Origin: Nissolia schottii | Lineage: Eukaryota > Streptophyta > Magnoliopsida > Fabales > Fabaceae | Direction: 5' to 3' | Length of the DNA: 64,000 bases | Assembly: GCA_003254905.1 (NCBI GenBank) | Contig: QANU01047116.1 | Span: forward strand, 124,001 to 188,000 | Shown here: in pieces, positions 32,364 through 45,308 of the stretch | Layout: the number at the start of each line of letters is the position of its first letter | How positions within the stretch are numbered: the stretch's first letter is position 1 | The notes under the pieces: model-generated | Database searches by the model: none | What the model saw: only the letters and a program-made list of their open reading frames with translations | What the model was told of the DNA's origin: nothing | Translations under genes and position numbers: made by a program

Positions 32364-34166
32364 ATTTGCAATGCTTCAGCTCTAATATTTTCCTTTATTA
32401 GTGGATATTGAACTTAATATTAGAAGGTTCATAGTGCGATATTTTTATGCACCTTCCAATTTCCAAATTGTGATAATATTAGGTAATGGAAATGATATTG
32501 GATCTATATGTCTGGCTTGGCGATTACATGATCACAATTTGTTTGCTTATGATGTGTAGCTTTCAAAGCACTTGGGAAGTTGATATATATTTGATGTTGG
32601 CAAATCAATGTGATCAAGGATGAAGATTTGGAATCAATAACTGAGTGTTTGAAAGAAAGTACATATAAGTTTTTTCACGGGGCAGTGTAATGTTTTTAGT
32701 CCTCTACTGTTGTTTATGTTTCTATTTATCCCATTGGATTTGATTTTGATTTTAACTGTTGAAGGGTGCTTCAGACTCTGTAGTTTTCTATAATTTTGGG
32801 GTGGTAAATATGTTGTTGATATATAATTTAGTTGTTATTTGAAAACGGAATTAATCGTGGAGCAAAGAGCAAATTGTTTCTAATTTTGTGGAGATAGAGG
32901 ATATAATTTCAAATTCACAATTAATGGGATCATGTTATTGCCTCAGTGGAGTTTTTGTTTACTACTTTCTTTGGTTATTTATGACTGCTTTTTGGGTTCT
33001 TGAACCTCTTATTTTGTTGTATTGTTTACAAACCTACTTTGGTTATGTTAGATAATTAATCATACTATGTAAGAAATTCAACCATTTTTGTACCATACTG
33101 TATGATTCGACTTATACAACTTACTAATATGTTTGAAGTGAGATTTTTTTCAATCTTTTCATATAAATTGAAAACTTTTAGTAGCTTTTTAAAGACTCTA
33201 ATTTTATATCTAAACCTTCTTGTCTTTCTTCTTCTCAATCTATGTCTTCTAGGTTTATATTATACAAATTGTGTAATCTTTTTAAAGACTCCAATTTTAT
33301 ATATTATTGTTCTTATTCTATATAATTATTATATTATATTATATTAGATTTCATTAAGGTATGACATGATTCTAAATTATATAAGTCCTTGAACCAGACT
33401 TAAACTTTACATTTTTACTAGAGATAATGTCTGTGCGTTGCACGCGTTTGTTAATTCTTGTATACTTAATAATTTAATAAATTATTTAAAAAAACAAATT
33501 GTTAGTGATTTAAAATTAGATATTAAAGGAATATTTTTTAATTGTTCTATAAAATAAAATAAATTTAAAGGAATTAATTACATTTGCGGAGTTCATGAAA
33601 AACTTTGTTGTTATATTTTATTATTATTATAATCCATGTATTTCCTTCTTTCTCATCTATAAAAACTCTTTTTTCTTTAGGCAAAGATACTCTTAACTAT
33701 GCAGCACATAATTCTCCATTGCAAGCGTTGATTTTGATAAACATAACCCATATATATAGTTGAATCGTTGTCCTCGCCTTTTTGTGATTGTTCCATAAAA
33801 TTAATTAGATCAAAGTAATAAACTATGTACAATAAAAGAAATACTAATAAAAGTTCACGGGACATTTTATTGTGGGCAAATTTTTATTATAATCTTTATA
33901 TTTTTCATCCTACTCAACTATAACAACTCTTATTTCTTTAATACTTACTTGTTCATGAAATAACATTGGTTTAAACAAATATATATAGTTCAATGATGGT
34001 CCTTGACTTTTGTTTACTATCATTGCATATCATATCTTTATTAGTAATTGATTTCATGTAAAAATAAAATGTCCATTTTAATATATCTTTCACACTATTT
34101 TTACATTTTATGTAAAAATAAATTATTTAAATATAGATGTTAATTTGAATTTATTATTGTGTGTTA
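32364..34166. other. AT-rich intergenic region
   Basis: No gene or complete element recognised. The sequence continues the decayed surroundings of the HSP60 copy at first, then becomes strongly AT-rich with scattered TATA-like runs. Confidence 0.4.
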
Positions 34167-34451
34167 ATGTGAGTTTGGGTAAAACCCTATATTGGTCCCA
34201 TAGTTATACCCAATTAATCATTGTCATTCCCTATTTTAAAAAATCTGTTTGGTCTTTTTTTCTTCTATTGAACCGCGCTTTTCAAATGTGGGTAATATTA
34301 TTATTCAAATGTGATTAAATGAAAAAAAAGGACCAAAGTGACTAATTTTAACAAATAGATGACCACATTGAATGCTTTTACGAATAGGAAAAATAATTGA
34401 TTAATTGAGTATAACTATAGGGCCAAAAGAGGGTTTTACCCATGTGAGTTT
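34167..34451. mobile_element. 265-bp Mutator-type MITE with 10-bp target duplication
   Basis: The element 34177-34441 has inverted ends: GGGTAAAACCCTATATTGGT on the left and, inverted, GGGTAAAACCCTCTTTTGGC on the right, followed by shared ATAGTTATAC and CAATTAATCA blocks. It is flanked by a perfect direct repeat ATGTGAGTTT (34167-34176 and 34442-34451), of which 9 bp is the expected Mutator duplication. There is no coding capacity. Confidence 0.88.
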
Positions 34452-34719
34452 ATTCATTCGTCTTTTTTCATATATTCACGAAATTTCGTATGGAGTCTGA
34501 TTTTTAAGAAAAGAACTTGGTGCTATGTGAAATAAATGTATGATTATATGCTTAGAACTACTTGGTTAGGCATAAGTAGCAACCCCTATGATATGACCAT
34601 AGGATATATAACAACTTTCCATAATCAGTAGGCATAAAATCTAATAAACGTTGGTAACTAATTACAAGTAAGTAGACCATAATTAGCCCACTAATTCCGT
34701 AGGGTCAGTATCATTGAGT

Positions 34720-37052
34720 GCTATCACGTCCAAAGTTGTAGCGTGACAGCGTTAAATTTGAGCTGGTTGAAGCAATCACAGATAATGATGTCCTTCGAAC
34801 TTCCCTGATCTAATAGCATCCTTTTGATCTTGGCATTTACTAACATCATTGAGATCACCATGGGGTTGTCATGTGCTTGTGACACTTCACGAAAGTCTTT
34901 TGTTGTGAATATGATGTCTAGCATCTGTTTTGGGTATCTAACCCTCTTTGGTGCCCTAGTTACTACATGTAGTGCTTCATGGATGTGCCTCTTCCTGATA
35001 GATTTTTTCATTCCTCCTCCCGTGAAGATACTAGCTATGAAGTTGACAACATGAGTAGAGCTTGTAGCCCATTCGTTTATGTCCTCGACGAGAGGGTCTG
35101 TCCAGTTATCATGCAACTGCCTGTAGTGGTCTCTATCATGTTTTCCATGGCTCTTTTTCTATTTTCTAGAATATATTTTCCAAGCAGCCATTGCATACCC
35201 ACTTTTCAATTTCATCCTTCAAGTCGATGTAATCGTCTATGTCATGCCCATATGTGTTATGATATTCATAGAATAGGCTTTAATTCATCATTGGACACTG
35301 TCATATTGGCTTAGGGCACTAAAACGTTTTTGTCTGCTGCACTTGTTAGAGTAATTGAGTCAAGGATATTGTTAGTAAAGTGTAGGTCCGATAACGTCTG
35401 TCATGGGTTGGCTCATGCTTTCTCTTTCTTCTCATTTTGGGATTCCCCACTTGTTAGGGTGGATTGAGCCTTCCCTTTGGTCTTTTTGTGTTTCTCCTTT
35501 CACTGCCTTTATTCCTTCCTCTTGGTATAGGTACTCTTCTGCCCGTTCTTGTATCTTGATGAGACTCTTAGGTGGTCGTTTAGAGAGATTTTTTCAAAAA
35601 AGGGCTTCTACGACCCAGTCTGTTTGATTTTCACACATTCAATGTAAAAATGATTGAGGTACTTCCAAAGCATTTTTTTTCTCCTTTTTGATGACATTGA
35701 GTAGGTTAACAACCATTCTCAGCTTCATTCTCCTTGTGTTGCCAAGTCATTAAAACACCTGATGCTCTTTGGAGGAAGGTCATTGAAATAGCTCAGGGCT
35801 TCTTTCCTTAGGGGATTGGGAAAGCTTTACATTGAATTGCATATTCTAATTGGTCGAGGATCATGCAATGCTCGAAGGCATCAAGATGGTGTTGTGGGTT
35901 TGTTGGCATGTTGTATACTTCCATGTCTGTTGGGTGACGGAAACCTAGTGGTGGTATGGCATTGAGGATCTCCTCAAAGAATATGTGGTTTTCCCTTCCT
36001 TTCCCATTACTCGACAATGCGGCTACCCTATCAGGGCTTCTCTCAAGGTCTCTTCGAGTTAGGGTTTGTTGAGGATCTGTAGATTGACTCATAGGCTCCT
36101 TTTTCTTTTGTTAGTACCGAGATGCTTCACTAGTCATTTTCAGCATAGAAATCCAGATCTAGTCAAAGGTGCTCGTCGTTGTGGTTTTGGCTATAAAGGT
36201 GCTAATTTCAGTCTTCGGCTTTTTTTAAGGTCTCATTCTATCATTACTCCAACTCTTCTCGATGCTTATCAGTGCTAGTGCAGATCTCAACTCTCTGATA
36301 ACATCATTCTTCAACATTCCTTAGCTCCTCAACTACTGCCTCCAACTGTTGGATTTTGGCAGCTTGGTCCTCAACTAGTACTGTGAGATCTGGTGGCAGT
36401 TGTTGATAGACCTCCACATCGGGTTCCTTTGTTGTGAGGGTTTATTCTGGGGGTGATTCAAGTTCAAAGTCATCTAAGAGGGCCTTGCTTTTGGCTCGCT
36501 TATACCGGATCTTGGCCTAGTATGGTTTCTTTTGAGACCACCTCTCCTAGGTCATGAGTGTTGATAATTGGTCTCGAGTTCTTTTTGGTAGTTTTCGAAG
36601 GCATATGTAAATGGTGTAGTTAGGTATTTATCTAGAGTTGGGGATTTTGGTCCCATCACTGGTTAAGCTTCGTTCAATAACCCAAAAATGATGCTAATTT
36701 ACTGTACCAATTACACAAATGTTTATCCTAGGTGGCAAGACGATGATCCTCAAATATCCGTGCGGTGCGATACGTACCTGCAAGTACTCTGACGCTCTAA
36801 TCAGTGATTGTAGGATTAGGGTTAGAATATTAAAAAAGGTCTTACGACGTACTTGTAAAGGGCTATTCATTCACCCATAATTAGGGAACGGTCTCCTTGG
36901 ATGGACCCTACCTCTTAGGGTCACAAAGCGACAACCCTAATTTGTGCCTTGGCTTCATCTTGGTATCTCCCAAGTCTAGTCTCTTTGTGGGCCAGATTTG
37001 CGTTAGGACGATTGGGCCTCTTCAGAGGCTTAGCCCATAATAGTGTGAGACA
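34720..37052 (-). mobile_element. Ty3/gypsy retrotransposon fossil, partial (LTR and gag-pro)
   Basis: Read on the minus strand: an LTR beginning TGTCTCACACTATTATGGGC at 37052 and ending at about 36703, a leader, a gag region with conserved gypsy gag motifs (ILNAIPPLGFRHPTDMEVYN and the DAFEHCMILDQL area, about 36060-35815) and a retropepsin-like region (LLDQGSSKDIIICDCFNQLK, about 34815-34755). Polymerase and the other LTR are absent. The gag/protease style fits the large-gag Tat/Athila branch, with limited certainty. It is broken in several places and looks old. Confidence 0.7.
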
Positions 37053-37234
37053 AAATCCTGGATACACTCTCGTTAATTTGATGTTTTGGGTGTTAATTTT
37101 ATAATTACATCATATATACGTTTAGTTAATCATTACAGGGGAACTCAACTGATACCTTTTTTTTTTCTGGCATGTGATCAGAGAGTTGATGAAATTTTAG
37201 TCATTAATTCACTTTTCCTTTTCCTTGCTCATTT

Positions 37235-37615
37235 TACCATAGCTACCTAACTCGACTCGGTGATCGACTCGGTCAATTCACCAGGTCACTAGTTCAACCC
37301 GTGGATCACTAGGTTAATTGATGAATCAATTATATAATTAAATAAATATGTAAAATTATATTAATACTTAAATAAATACAATGAAAAGACAGAAATAAAA
37401 GAATAATTAGCTATTTAATTAATTATAGGCAATTTTTTTTTAATGTTACACTATAGCATATAACGGTTCATCTGGCCTAGTAGTAATCAAAGTAGCCTCT
37501 CATTCAAAAAGTCATGTGTTCAAATTATATGATGGACTAGCAGACTGTGGCCCGGTCTCAAAGTCGGGTGACCAGGTTATGGGTCAGTCAGTTCAAGTCA
37601 GGTTTGATAACACTG
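37235..37615. mobile_element. Possible hAT-type MITE
   Basis: The right end CAGGTTTGATAACACTG inverts to CAGTGTTATCAAACCTG, a hAT MITE style terminus. GACTCGGTGATCGACTCGGT near the left edge pairs loosely with GTCGGGTGACCAGG near the right. Boundaries are uncertain and no target duplication was found. Confidence 0.35.
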
Positions 37616-37755
37616 CATTTTATTAGGGGGTTTAACTTGAAAAAAAAAATATAATAAAAAAATTATTGAAGAGACTGCATCATAAGAGACTATAAAACAT
37701 AATTCGTTATGGTCGAATTGAGATGCTTGAAATTAAGGGGTATATAATCTTAAAT

Positions 37756-37759
<4 letters not shown>

Positions 37760-37791
<32 letters not shown>
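37760..37791. repeat. (AT)n microsatellite
   Basis: About fifteen perfect AT dinucleotides. A similar (AT)n run is at 51122-51146 and a short one at 39998-40016. Confidence 0.97.
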
Positions 37792-37794
<3 letters not shown>

Positions 37795-40295
37795 CTTTAT
37801 TAATCTATGGGATATATGTTTTAAAAGAAAAATTCCTGGTTAGAGGATACAAATCCGCTAAAGTCCACCTCTAGCTATGGCCCATGCTGTGTGCAATGTT
37901 CAGGCGTATTCCAATCATGGTTCAAAGGTTTGGCCCTTGATTAGCATTGATCCATTGAACAGTGTGGAAGACAAATCAATGTCATATGTTTCTTTTATTA
38001 TATGATGTTTGCCCATGTTTTAAGGTGTTCATTATGTATAGTTTTTCTAAACTAGACTATAGATGTAATTATAGCACCATATGATAAATTCCATGGATAT
38101 TTGTGGGTTGAAGATTATTACTGATTAGGCCACAATGTATCTGTTATGTTCAACTTCAAGTAGAGAAGTCAATGGAGAGTTATCTTCATAAAATTGTTCC
38201 GCCTGTTCGCGGTATTGGATGCTATTCAGATCAATAATAACTTACTAAACGAAGTCAAGCAGCTAGTCGCGGGAATATAATTTTCACGTTATAAAAGCAC
38301 CATATGCCAAAGATTGTCGGCATAATGGATAAGACGTGAATTCGCCTGCTGCTGATGTAGTTACCATTTTAATAGGTAATATGAAATCTAATAGAATGAT
38401 TAATGTTAAATTCACTTAAACTTTTGTACAGAACAATAAAATTAAGAATAATATATTTTTACGTGAGAGTACCAATGTAAAGTTCACTAAAGGCCTTAAG
38501 GTGATGATAGACTTTGATCATTTAATTAATGGTTTTGAGTTCGATTCATAATAATAAAAAAAAGTAAAAACTTTTGTTGGGAGATTTGTATGCCTTATAT
38601 AAACGTCTTTAGTTGAGTAGGACTAAGTTAATAAAATGAAAAATCTAAATAAGAGATTTGGTCTTTTTCTTGCCCGTATTCATCGGCGCTAATTCGCGGG
38701 TACGGCTTTATAATTAGTTATATTTTGCCAAGACGCGGCCCTCAAATTAAGGTAGCAGAAAAGTACACATGATACAATAACATCAGCAAGGAATTCTGAT
38801 CCAAAGATATATATCTTGTTGACTTTCCAGGTCGTTTCTAATGACGTTCATTTTAACTGAATTTGTTGAACATGTAAACTCTTCTTGTTATGGTTTATTT
38901 TTCTTTTCCTTTGGATTGCAGATAAATTAATGCTAGCTTAACGGTCAAAATCAAATTGGCGGATAAGACATCAAAAAATAGTTTCCAAAGGAAAACCGTG
39001 TCCATCGAAATTGGACTAACGGATTGTGACCCAAATTTGAGACTACTTCCATGGTTGCAATACTGTTGCCTCAGACTGTGAAAAAGCGACGATCATGCAA
39101 GCAAAGCAGCTAAATATTAGCTGGCAAAAGTTGGAACTTGTATATTTTTGTTACAGTTTTGGAACTGAAATCTGTGGGCAGAACTCGGAAGTTTGCATTT
39201 CCAATATTACCAATAAAATATTTACATCTATTTAGGAGAATTGGACAGCTAATGTTTAAAGAGAGAAAACAAATTAAATTATGAATCAATTTATATATTT
39301 TAATGAATGACACTTAACATTTTATTTTTTATTTTGTCAGCTTTAAATGTCAAGTATCATTCATTAAAATGTGTAGTTTGATATGTAGATTAACTTGTTA
39401 GATTTTCTAAGCAATTTTCTGTTTAAAATATATCGACAAAATGTCCTTTTTTTTATATATCAATTTGATCTTCCAAGTTTCTTGTGATCTAATTAGTCAT
39501 CTTTAAATTGTTGTCAGTTTGATTCTTCATGATTTTTCTTTTATTAATTTGATTCATTACGTTTCAAATTATTATCAAAATAATTCTTTTTATAACAATC
39601 GTGACAATGATGTAGTGCACTAGTGTACCAAAGTAATAGATCAAATTGATAAAGAAAAAAGTAAACAACAGTGATTTGAAATTTAGAATACTAAATTGAT
39701 ACCAAAAAAAACTTAGGGACTAAATTAATAGATCAATAAAAAGAAGGAGACCAAAAAAAGTCATTTAGCCTTTCAAATATTTTTAAGTTTTACACATGGG
39801 AGCGGAGGAGAATATTGATAAATGTCTAAGCTTGGTGTGAAAAATAGATTCGTAAAAGACGATTCATGCATGTACTTAGAAAAAAACAAGGATAAGAATT
39901 GTCACCTACCTTGGATAAAACCCTAGTAGCACGACGCTACACCCCCTGTGCTTTAATGTGCAACTTCTCTACCTTACTTGGTTTGTTTTCGCCTCCATAT
40001 ATATATATATATATATACCTTTGTGCATCCTGTCCTCCCCTTTGTTTGCCCTGCTTTCACCTTTGTGCGGCCGAGCTTTTCACCTGTGTGTCTCTAGTCT
40101 TTGGATTGTCGTCATACTTTATTTATATATAACTTAGAATATAACCATGGTCCTAGCTCATACAAGACATACATCGATCATCAAATATAAAATAACAACA
40201 TGACTACCAGCTTGCTTATCTACAATATATAAGTGGATAAACGTAATTAATACTTGGGTCTAATCTCCTAGATCTAACTAAACGCTAATCGCTAA
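37792..40295. other. Intergenic, with a possible decayed MITE at 39428-39775
   Basis: No gene recognised. The stretch 39428-39775 has inverted, T-rich ends (GACAAAATGTCCTTTTTTTT on the left; GGCTAAATGACTTTTTTTGG as the reverse complement on the right) and internal GATCAATTTGAT/ATCAAATTGAT motifs, suggesting a MITE. The rest is AT-rich. Confidence 0.35.
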
Positions 40296-40517
40296 CTAAC
40301 GATTCTGAAGTTCGTCCATTAACTCTCTTGTCTTTGGAAGTCTTCGTCCCGTCTGTAACTCCATGTTCATCCTTACTGTTGGGGAGGGCACGTAGACCTC
40401 CCTCGTATGGTCAAAGAAATTCGTAGCACCCATCCCAGGAGAGCGTACGTCTTCAGCAGCCACTTCTCCAAATATGTTGCTCCTGTTTGACCAATGTCGA
40501 GACTTTGAACAAGACAA
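40296..40517 (-). CDS. Short open frame of unknown nature
   Basis: A 73-codon frame (starting at a TTG, so a true start is unclear; internal ATGs are at about 40430 and 40374) encodes a basic, soluble segment including RHWSNRSNIFGEVAAEDVRS, REVYVPSPTVRMNMELQTGR and KTRELMDELQNR. Composition is protein-like, unlike the surrounding AT-rich DNA, and the frame ends in a clean stop. I do not recognise the family. It could be a terminal exon, a gene relic or part of a transposon. Confidence 0.25.
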   Translation of the reverse strand: MSCSKSRHWSNRSNIFGEVAAEDVRSPGMGATNFFDHTREVYVPSPTVRMNMELQTGRRLPKTRELMDELQNR

Positions 40518-41271
40518 CGCCCAATTTTAGAGCTTGAAATCGATTGACAAGATAGCGATTTTAGGCCTAAAATTGGTTGTTCGACCGTTCAAAAGTCGAT
40601 TTGATGTATGTAGCTTTTTTTTTTTTTAAAAAAAAAAGAAAGTTGAAGTCGGCATTAGCAAAGCTGATTTCAGCTTGTAAAATGGGCAAGGTTTTGTTCT
40701 TTTATTTTATTTTTGTTTTTTTAAAAAAAAAATCATGAAACCAATGCTTTAACCACCGATTTCATGATGAAGAAGAATGCAATTGTAACTTTTTTTTTTT
40801 ATTTCCTCATAATCTTGCAATTTGTTTTGCTTGAATCCATACATCGGTGACTTCCCCTATAACCTAATCCATAAATTATGGGTTAGAGTCTTCTCAACCC
40901 AACACAACCCATCAATCAAACTCAACATGCATTTGTGTGGATTGAAGTGAGTTAAAACACATGGGTTGTCATTTGACCTAACCCAATAAACACCACCAAT
41001 AAGTACACAATAGGACTCGAAAAAAAAAAGAAAACAAAAAATTTTATTGGTACTTTTATGAAAGTCCTCTCATATCAATTTTTCACAAAGCTTTATTAAC
41101 AATGTCATGATTGATCTCTCACAATTCTTTTTTAATTATTTATATCATCTATGAGTCTACATTTTTTAATTAATATGAAAATTAAAAGATTAAACATGAC
41201 ATTGTGATGTGAAAGTTAATATGAGAGGATTCATTCCTTAATTTTACCCAACCTATTGATATGGTTAAGTT
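40518..41271. other. Intergenic with poly-A/T tracts
   Basis: Contains runs of T and A up to about 14 bases and CCAACCCAACACAACCC-like stretches. No gene seen. Confidence 0.35.
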
Positions 41272-43495
41272 TCTTTATTTGGGTTAAATATGTTTTTAAC
41301 CCCTCATAAATTTTGAATTTTGTACGTGTTTTACCCTTACTATTTTTTTTGGGTGAAAAATCGTCCTTTATACCTTTTTTTGTAAGGTTTTAGTCATTTT
41401 CATCATGTTGTGTTGTTAACTGCTAATGTGACAGGTCTTAGCCACGTGACAATCTTGTACCTCACACGTGACCATTATACTCAACATTTTCACAAACCCA
41501 ACCCGATTACAATCCTACTCATTTACAAAAACTAAAAAAAAGAAAAAAGAAATGAAAACACACTCTCTTTCACCTCTCTTGATCTCTCTTGTGACCCAAC
41601 CACCTTCCCCAAACCTACTTTCTCTCGCCTCTCTTGATTTCTCCTTCTCACTTTCAGGCCTAAACAACAGCAGCGGTGCCACTAGTGGTAGCATCGGGTC
41701 AGATATCTCTTCTCATATTATGTCTTTCGTTTCACCTCTTACTGCCACACCTACAATCGTTATCTCTATGATTGCCCCTATCCTCCCCATCTCCTCTCCC
41801 CCTGCTGTCACCACCACGTAGCACCTTCATCATCACCTCCACAACCACCTTCGCTAATCACAAATTTCAACTCCAAAACCCCAAATCTACTACTTAACAT
41901 TCCAAGAACGAGCCTAAGGTTTGGTTTGGTAAAGTTTTTTGAGGAGATATTGCTACTCTCAAAAAGTACAAGCCAATTTTTTGTCCTTGGTAAATAGAAA
42001 AGCTAGAGGGTTTTTACTCCTGACTTTTGAGAGTCAGTGGTACTCTTTGGAGCTCTCAAAAGAAGTTTCCAAAATTGGCTTTACCTCTCCAAAATTTAAA
42101 AAGATTCAAATAATCATAAATTTTAATAAAATTTCAATTCTGTCATTCAATAAATAATGAAACATTAAAATAGAAACGATCTTTCACTATTTATATTCAT
42201 TATAATCATTTTATTTTTTAAGAGAAACTTAATTAATTATATGTTTATCAAACATCATTCTTATGATTTCTGCTTATTGAGAGCAATTTTTGTACTATTT
42301 TACCAAACAAAGCTACTATAACTTCTTAAGAACAGTTTTTAGAGAGCTCAAAGTGCTCAAAATCTTTTGAAGAGTCATAGCATTACCAAAATAAGCCTAA
42401 GTAACTCATGATTGCAACATATATCTGCTACATACCAAAACTAGAACTAGTATCAAACGAGGAGAAGGATGTATGCGAAGAGTTGTTGAGATCCAAGACG
42501 GATGAGAAGATCTTCTGTGTTAGAGGAAATGAAGCTTGTGGGCAAGAAAACGAAGCACGAGAGGTAATTAGGGCTCTAGGGTGCGGAGGCAGAGGGAGCG
42601 GGGAGGTCATAAGGGGTCCTAGCAGCAGCGACGTTGTGACGAAGCCAGAGAATTTTGCCGCCCGATCGAGATCTGTAAGTGGAAGCCATACGACGTTGTT
42701 CAAGCAAAGAGAGAGTGTGTGAAACTCTCTCACTAAAACATAAAAATGAGGGAAAATTGAAGCATGGTTTTAGAGAGCTTCAGGTTTTTGAGTTTGAAGC
42801 TTATACTTACTCTCTCTTCTTTCTTCTATTGAGTTTTTTGTTGTGTTGCTTCAAAACTCAAAGCACCTGAGATCTAATACAACTCTTCAATCCTCTAGAG
42901 CTTCCAAAATCATATAGGGTGATGGAGAGTGAAAGAGGTGAGAAAGTTTGAATTTTTGCAACCATGCATGGAGGATGATGGTGAGGAACGAATTTTAGGA
43001 ATTAAGGTTTTTGGGGTAAAAAATTGTGTTGTGTTTTAGGGTTTGTTTATTCCAATTTGAGTATTAGCTGAGGAACTTTGTATTTATTTATTTACTTATC
43101 AGAAGATGATGATTTGGAGATGATGATGAACCAAATGTAACAAGAGTGAAAGAGGAGAAATCTTTAGATGATGATGATTTTGATGAATATGATGGATCTG
43201 GAGATGATAAGAGAAGAGAGAACCATGAGCGAGGGAGATGATAAGAGAGTTTTTTTTAAAAAAAAAATTGGCTTGGGTTAAATTCAGGGTCTTGTCAGTG
43301 CAAGTCAATTGTTGTTAAGTGTGTGTGCCACATGGCTCATCACATCAGCAGTTAATAGCTCAACATGACAGTAGAAACTAAAACCTTATAAAATTTTTTA
43401 TGAATGAGATGTTTTTGCAAAAAACATTTATGGGCGATAAAATACAAAATTCAAAATTTATGAGAGACTAAAAACATATTTAACCCTTTTTATTT
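41272..43495. mobile_element. Mutator-like non-autonomous element, 2.2 kb
   Basis: The element 41281-43486 has inverted ends: GGGTTAAATATGTTTTTAAC on the left and, inverted, GGGTTAAATATGTTTTTAGT on the right, followed by the shared CATAAATTTTGAATTTTGTA and weaker similarity for roughly 200 bases (including TTAACTGCTNATGTGA). Flanks TCTTTATTT and TTTTTATTT form a 9-bp target duplication with one mismatch. It has no transposase. The interior carries coding-like stretches (41550-41820 and 42430-42720) that I cannot identify, and a nested MITE at 41928-42397. The arms are more diverged than those of the element at 27147-28679, so it is probably older. Confidence 0.8.
41928..42397. mobile_element. 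PIF/Harbinger-type MITE nested in the MULE
   Basis: Inverted ends GGTTTGGTTTGGTAAAG (left) and, inverted, GGCTTATTTTGGTAATG (right), flanked by TAA on both sides (41925-41927, 42398-42400). A TAA/TTA duplication with GG-starting ends fits Tourist/Harbinger MITEs. No coding capacity. Confidence 0.6.
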
Positions 43496-43589
43496 TTTTC
43501 TTATTAAGGAAGAATAACTTGAGTAAAAGTGTTTTCAATGACTTTTAGTAACAACAAATAATCGACAAGTCCACCTTATTTCAAAATTT

Positions 43590-44954
43590 CAATTCGGGGA
43601 ACTAAAACGTTTTCTCTTTGATGTCGCGGCACGATAGGTCCTTCTTGTAAGCTTGGGAGGCATGGTGAATGCGGGCTCCAAGGTCCGAAAGAGAATTTGG
43701 GATCACCGAGAAGCTTTCTCGCAGACGGCGCCAATGTACCTGAGAGGTACGTTTCGGATCCTGAAACTCTGTGGAGGATGATGGTCCGCCAGGGCGGGTA
43801 CCTGCAAGGACTCAAATGCTTAAGTCAGTAAAGGGTTGAGGTGTGGGTGTAAAGTATGGGTCTAGAGGTTGAGACTGTACCTGGCTGGCAGACCCTGTTT
43901 ATTTACCTGGATAATATCCAAAATTTCCTCAATCCCGCGGATATCCTTTCTGTTTTGCCTCCGGGGATCGCGGCTTGATGCCCACTGGTGAGAGTCCATC
44001 ACGGGGCGTGATGATAGTTGGTCAGTTTGATGTCGGCTCGGGTTGCGCTGGCTCTCTCGAACCGTTCCGCGGGTATGAGCCATTATCCTCTAGTTGGACT
44101 GCGTTGTGGTCCGATCGCAGGTGTTCCGCGGAATGGGCCTTTGAGGTCCAGTTCGTAAAAGGAGTAGAAAATCAATTGTTAAGAACTTGACAATTAAGCG
44201 TTCTTTTCATGTCCCTTTAAGTTTCGGTTCCAGAGTTATAAGCATAAGAACTTGTGTATAGAAATTGAATTTACAGAGATTATGTTCTTACAAACAGGTC
44301 TGAAGTTACAGATAAAAGAAAATCCTAAGGAAAAGGAAAAGAAAAGAATGTCTAATCTAAAAGAAAAAAGAAAAAGGGTAAAGTTTAGGATGTCTACTTG
44401 GTTTTTCTCGTGCTCTGTAATATCATTGGAAGCGTGGGGTGAGCGTGCAAGAGTGTTACAAGTGTGTGATCCTAAGAACTTGAGAAATTTTGTGCCTGAT
44501 GAGTTCTATTTATAGAGAAAACTAAACCCTGAAGGTTATGTAACCGTCTTCTAGCATCCTCGAGTCATAGCCCTTGAATTTGAATTATGGGCGCCAAACT
44601 ATACTTCTTGCCAAGAAGCCTTCAAAACACAAAGCTTCAATTGTCCATGTGTGTTCAATCTTATCGGCCACTTGTCATATTACCATCCTTCAAATCTTCT
44701 AGTAACCGTTGCAAGCTTTTGATCTTTAATGTCACATGTCATCTTGTCAGCCCTTGAATCTAGAGAATAACCATCATAAACTCCCTCATCGTCATGCCAC
44801 GTGTCATGCTTTGAACCTTTGGATGAAAATGAAACTATCATCAATCTTCACGTCATCTTGTCATCTGTCATGTCTTAGGCCCTTAGATTGAAAGTAACTG
44901 TCAATCTCCCTAAACGAGTCGTCATAACTCATCTATCATGATTTTGGTCTAACA
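43590..44954 (-). mobile_element. Ty3/gypsy LTR with primer-binding site, fragment
   Basis: On the minus strand an LTR begins TGTTAGACCAAAATCATG at 44954 and ends CAGGTACA at 43735 (about 1.22 kb). It contains a CTATTTATAGAG region (44505-44515). It is followed by TTGGCGCCGTCTGCGAGA, a primer-binding site of the TGGCGCC type used by Tat-lineage gypsy elements, and about 130 bases of leader. The body and second LTR are missing, so it is a truncated fossil. Confidence 0.75.
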
Positions 44955-45308
44955 CTTAGAATTTTCTAAATCCCAAAGTTCTCCATCTCCATCTCCATCA
45001 TCATTAGTTCTCCAATTTTAAGACTTTGTGTCCTTGGCCCTGACATGACCCAAGGTGTCATCCTCCATTTTTCATGAGAAAATAAAAATTTAGAATAGCA
45101 TAAAGTAAACAAGATTATACAAGGAAGAATAACTTGAATGAAATTATACAAGGATGAAAATTCCACTTTTGAAGTACTCAAAAAAAAAAAAAATTCATAT
45201 AGCTTCGTCAACGTCAGTCTGAAACCCAAGAAAAGTGCAATATTTTTTGCCTTTTATTAAATTAAAGCAATCATAGCAGATACAGCAAACACACCAAAAA
45301 CTACTTTC

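Noticed and set aside
37470-37530. SINE-like GGCCTAGTAGTAATC ... GTGTTCAAATT stretch
   Set aside because: Both promoter boxes are poor matches and it lies inside a probable MITE.
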